Positions 58,832 to 64,000 of a stretch of 64,000 bases of DNA are shown here, in pieces. The position numbers were made by a program, and so were the translations under genes. The stretch is from Hydrogenophilales bacterium (GTDB lineage Bacteria > Pseudomonadota > Gammaproteobacteria > Burkholderiales > Thiobacillaceae): positions 166,477-230,476 of the forward strand of contig JAHFRD010000006.1 in the NCBI GenBank assembly GCA_023258975.1, read 5' to 3'. The notes below the pieces were generated by a model that did not search any database, was not told the origin of the DNA, and saw only the letters and a list, made by a program, of their open reading frames with translations. The first letter of the stretch is position 1, and every line of letters starts with the position of its first letter.

Positions 58832-60844
58832 TTAGTGGGCCGAAGCGCCTTCCGCGTGGATGCCGGTGTTCTGGCGCACGTAGAGTTCGTCCCACATTTC
58901 CTCGGAACGCTTGTCGCGGAACAGCAGCGAACCCAGGATCACCATCAGGAAGCCGAGCGGAATGGACAACAGGCCGGGGTTCTTGAGGCGGAAGAAAGGC
59001 TTCTCCAGGCCGGCCAGGCTCGTAGTCTGGCCTTCCATCATCCGCAGGTCGTCCTGCGCCTTCTTGATGTCCTTCTCCATCTTGGCCGCGTCCTTCCCGG
59101 CTTTTGCCAGAGCGGCGGGGTCGGTCAGCGTGGGCAGGGAGGCTTGCAGCTTGGCCAGCTTCTCGCTCACGGGCGCCTTGGCGTCCACCGCCGGCTTGGC
59201 GGGCTCGGCGTTCTGGCAGGTGGCGAACAGTTCGCAGAGGAAGCCCTCGCTGGCCTTGGCCGCCACGGCATCCTTGGCCGGGGCGCCTTCCAGCACCACC
59301 TTGGCGTCGGCGATGACCTTCTTGGGGTAGGTCATGTTCGGGGAAATCATCACCAGGGCGATGGCGGAGAACGAGCCGACCAACATGCCCAGCACCACGC
59401 CGCCGGTGTTGCATTTCTTCCAGTACAAGGTCAGGAGCACGGCGGGAAGGTTGCCGGAAGCCGCCACCGCGAAAGCCATGCCGACCAGGTGGGCGACGTT
59501 CTGGCCCTTGGCGGCGATGCCGATGACGATGGCGACGACGCCGACGATGACGGAGGAAACGCGCGCCGCCTTGACCTGTTCATCCGGCGAGGCGTGGTCG
59601 CCGCGAATCACGCCGACATAGATGTCGTGCGCCATCGCGGAAGCGGAAGCCAGCACCAGGCCCGCGACCACCGCGACGATGGTGGCGAAGGCCACGGCCG
59701 CGACGAAGGCCAGGAACAGGTTGCCCAGCATGGAATCGGCGCCGCCGCCCAGGTACTGCGCCAGGATGGGGGCCGCCATGTTGCCGCCCTTGTCCAGCGC
59801 GGCGATGCTGGCGGGGCCGACCTTGATGGCCGCGCCCATGCCCAGGAACAGGGTCAGGACGTAGAAACCGCCGATGATGCCCATCGCCCAGACCACGGAC
59901 TTACGGGCTTCCTTGGCGTTCGGCACGGTGAAGAAGCGCATCAGGATGTGCGGCAGGCCGGCGGTGCCCAGCACCAGGGCCATGCCCAGGGAGATCTGGT
60001 CGATCGGATTCTTCAGGAACAGGCCCGGGTCGAGGAAACGCTGGCCGAGTTCTTCCGGCGTCATGTTCGCGGCGGCGGTACCGATGACCTTGGCCACCTG
60101 TTTCTGCACGCCCTCGTTGTGGATCACGCTATCCAGGAAGCCGGGCAGGCTGAAGCCGTAGGGCGCCCAGACCAGGAATACCAGGATGAGAGAGGCGGTG
60201 ACCAGCAGGATGGCCTTGACGATCTGCACCCAGGTGGTGGCGACCATGCCGCCGAACACCACATAGGCCAGCATCAGCACGCCCACCACCATGACCGACA
60301 CCTCATAGTCGATACCGATCAGGGTTTTCACCAGCACGCCGCCGCCGACCATTTGCGCGGTCAGATAGAAGATGGAGACGGTGATGGTGGAGACGGCGGC
60401 GATGGTCTTCGACGCCTTGGGGTGGTTGCGGAAGGCCAGGATGTCGCCCAGGGTGTACTTGCCGATGTTGCGGCAGGGTTCGGCGATCACCAGCAGCACG
60501 GTGATGTAGGCCACCAGGAAGCCCACCGAGTACATGAAGCCGTCATAGCCGTACAGCGAGATCAGGCCGGCGATGCCGAGGAAGGACGCGGCGGACAGGT
60601 AGTCGCCGGCGATCGCCCAGCCGTTCTGCACGCCCGAGATCGAGCGGCCGGCGGCATAGAACTCGGAAGTCGAATGCACCCGCTTGGAAGCCCAGTAGGT
60701 GATGTACATGGTCAGGCCGATGATGCCGCCGAACACCATGAAGGTGAGCCACTTGTACTGGTCGGCGACGGCGCCCTCGCCGGCGAAGGCGGCGGCGCTA
60801 CCCAGGGCAAGGGCGGCACTGCCGAGAATCAGTTTCAGGTTCAT
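58832..60844 (-). CDS. actP: Cation/acetate symporter with a long soluble insert
   Basis: A sodium:solute symporter family protein that takes up acetate and related monocarboxylates. From the ATG at 60844 it has 670 residues, against about 550 in E. coli ActP. Conserved segments include YYAAGRSISGVQNG-like FYAAGRSISGVQNGWAIAGD and TVPNAKEARKSVVWA. The extra length is an insert of roughly 110 residues before the last helix (near 520-630), charged and likely coiled-coil (KDAAKMEKDIKKAQDDLRMM). The DUF485 gene lies upstream by 10 bp. Confidence 0.93.
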   Translation of the reverse strand: MNLKLILGSAALALGSAAAFAGEGAVADQYKWLTFMVFGGIIGLTMYITYWASKRVHSTSEFYAAGRSISGVQNGWAIAGDYLSAASFLGIAGLISLYGYDGFMYSVGFLVAYITVLLVIAEPCRNIGKYTLGDILAFRNHPKASKTIAAVSTITVSIFYLTAQMVGGGVLVKTLIGIDYEVSVMVVGVLMLAYVVFGGMVATTWVQIVKAILLVTASLILVFLVWAPYGFSLPGFLDSVIHNEGVQKQVAKVIGTAAANMTPEELGQRFLDPGLFLKNPIDQISLGMALVLGTAGLPHILMRFFTVPNAKEARKSVVWAMGIIGGFYVLTLFLGMGAAIKVGPASIAALDKGGNMAAPILAQYLGGGADSMLGNLFLAFVAAVAFATIVAVVAGLVLASASAMAHDIYVGVIRGDHASPDEQVKAARVSSVIVGVVAIVIGIAAKGQNVAHLVGMAFAVAASGNLPAVLLTLYWKKCNTGGVVLGMLVGSFSAIALVMISPNMTYPKKVIADAKVVLEGAPAKDAVAAKASEGFLCELFATCQNAEPAKPAVDAKAPVSEKLAKLQASLPTLTDPAALAKAGKDAAKMEKDIKKAQDDLRMMEGQTTSLAGLEKPFFRLKNPGLLSIPLGFLMVILGSLLFRDKRSEEMWDELYVRQNTGIHAEGASAH

Positions 60845-60854
60845 GACGTTGTCC

Positions 60855-61172
60855 TTATTTGATGTTGTGAGCGTCTTTGATGATTTCTGCGGCCATGGCG
60901 TCGAACTCGGTGTTCGCGCGACGGGCATAGATCCAGGCGATACCCCAGGCCACGATGAACTGGGAGAGCGCGAAGATCAGGCCGACATTGACCGCCCCCC
61001 AGACCTTGATCCTGAACAGGTCGGGGAAGTACGCCGTGCCGATGGGGAGAAGGAAGTAATACGCCATGGAGATAATCATCAGAGTCCAGAGGAACCTGGT
61101 TTTCTTGCGATGCAGCGCCTGGAAGCGCGGGTCGGCGTCGATCGCCGCCCAATTCATTTCTTGCTTGGACAT
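60855..61172 (-). CDS. DUF485 membrane protein (YjcH-like)
   Basis: A 105-residue protein with two membrane helices (TRFLWTLMIISMAYYFLLPI and the segment near VGLIFALSQFIVAWGIAWIY). It is routinely encoded upstream of actP and thought to assist the symporter. The start is the ATG at 61172; an upstream in-frame start adds 11 unlikely residues. Confidence 0.93.
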   Translation of the reverse strand: MSKQEMNWAAIDADPRFQALHRKKTRFLWTLMIISMAYYFLLPIGTAYFPDLFRIKVWGAVNVGLIFALSQFIVAWGIAWIYARRANTEFDAMAAEIIKDAHNIK

Positions 61173-61323
61173 GAGCAGATTTCCTTTTGAAATTCCCCCG
61201 CGCATGCGATGCGGGCGGCGGCACGAATGCTAAGAAACGTGGCTTACGAGACACTTACAAAAGGGGCGGTCGGAAAGAAAATTTGTGCAGGGCGGAAAGA
61301 ACGGTGGTTCGCCGTGAAACAAC

Positions 61324-62070
61324 ATGGCGCCGCTTGCGGGGGAAGCGAGGCTCGCGGCCCAGGGGCAGGCGCGACTGGATGCGCTCGCGCGATTCAACGC
61401 CGCCGGCATCGCCGCGCAACCCGACCTGCTCTATCGCCCGCGCGCCCTGGGCACCTTCAACGAACGCCTGAACCGCGCTCCGGAGGCGTCCCATATCCGC
61501 CGGGCTGGAGAGCGGCCCGTCCGGCCTGCCCGCCTATCTGATCGAGCCTTACGCCGCATTCGCGCAGTCGTCCCGCGCGGGCGGCGTGGCCACGCCCCAC
61601 ACCTTGACCACGCTGTCCGTGCCCGTGTTTGGCGAGGATGGTGCGATGCGTCTGTGCCACTTGCGCCGCGTATCCGATTCCGGGGTGATCGACGCCGCCT
61701 GTATCGTGCCGGGCCGCGCGTTCAGGCTCGCGGTGGATTTGACGCCGCCCGGGGCGCTGGGCGCGGCCCCGGCTCCGGGGATGGTCTGGCAACGCAACCC
61801 CGGCCACGCCGACATTCCGCACCCGCGCGCCGCCCAGGCCGGCCTGACGCGCGTGGCTGTGCTGGATATCGACTGCGGCGCCGACATGCGCCTGCTCAAT
61901 CCCGGCATCGGCGACCAATACTGGATGACCGACGTGAACACGGCCCTTCCCGGCCTGGCCATCCTCGACCAGGCCGACCACGGCCGCCGCATCCTGCTGG
62001 GGGTGTTGGCGAATCACGCCCGCTCCGTGTTCTCCTGGACGCCACCGAATGTCGCCTGTTGGCGCGCACC
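61324..62070 (+). pseudogene. Frameshifted gene of unknown function, cut by IS21-like end
   Basis: The first 50 codons from 61324 have protein-like composition (LAAQGQARLDALARFNAAGI, DLLYRPRALGTFNERLNRAP). After about 61490 the plausible frame is the next one (GLESGPSGLPAYLIEPYAAF, then TTLSVPVFGEDGAMRLCHLR through DQYWMTDVNTALPGLAILDQ), while the original frame turns Arg/Pro-rich. The second frame runs into repeats typical of an IS21-like end. No family is recognised. A sequencing error cannot be excluded. Confidence 0.5.
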
Positions 62071-62116
62071 GAAAATTGACCATATAGAAGGGGCTATGCG
62101 CGTTGAATTTTGACCA
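62071..62116. repeat. Subterminal repeats of an IS21-like element left end
   Basis: GAAAATTGACCA at 62071 and GAATTTTGACCA at 62105 are direct repeats 34 bp apart, the sort of multiple transposase-binding repeats found at IS21-family ends. They lie just upstream of the istA remnant. Confidence 0.65.
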
Positions 62117-62155
62117 GGGTGATTAACCTTCCCCGCTCATTTTTTGAGCAGGGAC

Positions 62156-62715
62156 ATGAAGGAGATGATCGCCATGAAATTACTGGGCAAGATTCGACGA
62201 CTGTATTACCGAGATGGCCTGTCGTTCTCGGAGATTGCACGCAATACGGGTTACACACGCAAACACCGTGAAGCGGTGGCTCAAGACCCCGGAAGGGGTC
62301 AAGCCGGCGTACCGGCGGCAGGGCGGCGACACCAAGATCGCGCCGTATGCGGCGCAGTTGGAGAAGGCGCTGGAAGTGGACACGCAGCGACCCAAGCGCG
62401 ACCGGCGCACCGCCTTGAAGTTGTTCGGCGAAATCCAGGGCGCCGGTTTTACCGGAGATTACAGCCGGGTCACCGAATTCGTGCGGCGCTGGCGGGCGCA
62501 AGGCGGCCAGGCCAAGGTCAACGCCTTCATCCCGCTCAAGTTCGAACCGGGCGAAGCCTTCCAATTCGACTGGAGCGAAGAGCATCTGGTCATCGGCGGC
62601 GTCTGGCGCAAGGTGCTGGCCGCCCACCTCAAGTTCTGCGCCAGCCGGGCGTTTGTCGTATCGGCCTATCCCACCCAGGGCCACGAAATGTTGTTCGACG
62701 CCCACACCCCCGCGT
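62156..62715 (+). pseudogene. istA: Truncated, frameshifted IS21-family transposase istA
   Basis: The N-terminal helix-turn-helix (MKLLGKIRRLYYRDGLSFSE, IARNTGYTR) runs to 62260; then an extra A in the AAA at 62261-62263 shifts the frame, and the protein continues as NTVKRWLKTPEGVKPAYRRQ and FIPLKFEPGEAFQFDWSEEH, which carries the first catalytic Asp. Homology ends near the segment GHEMLFDAHT at about 62708. The rest of istA and all of istB are missing. The element is dead. Confidence 0.85.
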
Positions 62716-62748
62716 CCAGACTCATACCATGTTGGAAAAGACTCCGCC

Positions 62749-62778
62749 TTGACGCTGGCGGGTGGGATACGGTTAAAT
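62749..62778 (+). promoter_or_regulatory. Promoter of tRNA-Phe
   Basis: TTGACG (-35) at 62749 and TTAAAT (-10) at 62773 with an 18-bp spacer. A GC-rich stretch (GCGCGCC) follows the -10, as in stringently controlled stable-RNA promoters. The IS21-like remnant ends just upstream and leaves this promoter intact. Confidence 0.65.
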
Positions 62779-62816
62779 GCGCGCCTCCTTCGGCCGGGGT
62801 CTCTCGGCCGAATAAT

Positions 62817-62892
62817 GGCCAGGTAGCTCAGTTGGTAGAGCAGCGGATTGAAAATCCGCGTGTCGACGGTTCGATTCCGCCCCTGGCCACCA
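62817..62892 (+). tRNA. tRNA-Phe (anticodon GAA)
   Basis: A 76-nt cloverleaf with encoded CCA. The acceptor GGCCAGG pairs with CCTGGCC. The anticodon loop TTGAAAA gives GAA, and the T loop is TTCGATT. It is surrounded by mobile-element debris on both sides. Confidence 0.97.
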
Positions 62893-62898
62893 AAATTT

Positions 62899-62933
62899 AA
62901 CGCCCAACCCTTCTCGGTTGGGCGTTTCCTTTT
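62899..62933 (+). terminator. Terminator of tRNA-Phe
   Basis: AACGCCCAACC and GGTTGGGCGTT form an 11-bp stem with a 6-nt loop, followed by a T-rich stretch (TCCTTTT). Confidence 0.88.

Positions 62934-64000
<1,067 letters not shown>

Noticed and set aside
58793..60862. A 689-codon plus-strand frame opposite actP
   Set aside because: It is Gly/His/Asp/Gln-rich, as expected from the antisense of a membrane protein gene; actP is certain.
61324..62079. Treating the single 251-codon frame as an intact gene
   Set aside because: After about 61490 this frame becomes Arg/Pro-rich while another frame takes on protein-like composition, so a frameshifted gene is the better reading.

Overview
The window reads as chromosomal DNA of a high-GC betaproteobacterium with a chemolithoautotrophic, probably sulfur-linked, lifestyle. 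The evidence is a form I RuBisCO operon of the cbbL-cbbS-cbbQ-cbbO type with a divergent cbbR, a YeeE-type sulfur transporter beside a TlpA-like thioredoxin, a complete Tol-Pal operon joined to queE/queC, and pssA-psd-ilvC-ilvH-ilvB in one run. The genus cannot be fixed from the sequence alone; Nitrosomonadales or Rhodocyclales relatives are my best guess.

Layout. 1-4.4 kb: two divergent exported clan-CD peptidase-like proteins (a caspase-like protein cut by the window edge and a TPR-CHAT protein). 4.4-9.4 kb: DUF3079, lipA, a HerA-like ATPase, then pcm-hpf-flavin reductase, followed by a decayed dehydrogenase remnant. 9.4-14.5 kb (minus): pssA, psd, ilvC, ilvH, ilvB and two tRNA-Lys genes. 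14.5-16.4 kb: TlpA-like protein and YeeE transporter. 16.4-30.6 kb (minus): one long colinear array, in transcription order yebC, a three-gene HEPN/ATPase/ATPase cassette, ruvC, a prenyltransferase, ruvA, ruvB, ybgC, tolQ, tolR, tolA, tolB, pal, cpoB, queE, queC. 30.8-36 kb: a cytochrome c-truncated hemoglobin fusion, then a large FG-GAP/cadherin/RTX secreted protein split by a frameshift. 36-45.6 kb: a SARP-like regulator, two two-component systems flanking a tiny exported Ala/Lys-rich protein, and an MHYT-PAS-GGDEF-EAL protein. 45.8-49.1 kb: a CBS-DUF294 protein, an exported HEFGH metallopeptidase-like protein and an unknown. 49.2-55.8 kb: the cbb operon and cbbR. 55.9-61.2 kb: a second DUF294 protein with a DnaQ-like exonuclease, and actP with its DUF485 partner. 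61.3-64 kb: a graveyard of a frameshifted gene, a truncated IS21-like istA, tRNA-Phe, a truncated IS3-type orfB and the left end of an IS66-like element inserted in it.

The best candidate for an undescribed system is the cassette at 26631-29870. Three overlapping genes (a HEPN-like small protein, a MinD/ParA-type ATPase with a KGGVGRST loop, and a second P-loop ATPase) sit without scars between yebC and ruvC, which are normally adjacent, and are lower in GC than their surroundings. Other points worth following are the cytochrome c-hemoglobin fusion, the divergent caspase/CHAT pair, three 11-bp-phased TTAAG half-sites before the Ala/Lys protein, and palindromic elements in the junctions of the cbb operon.

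Several families of palindromic repeats recur in intergenic gaps: GTAGCGCCGGCG-type, GTAGGAGCG-type and GTAGGGTGCGCC-type. No CRISPR array or rRNA was seen.
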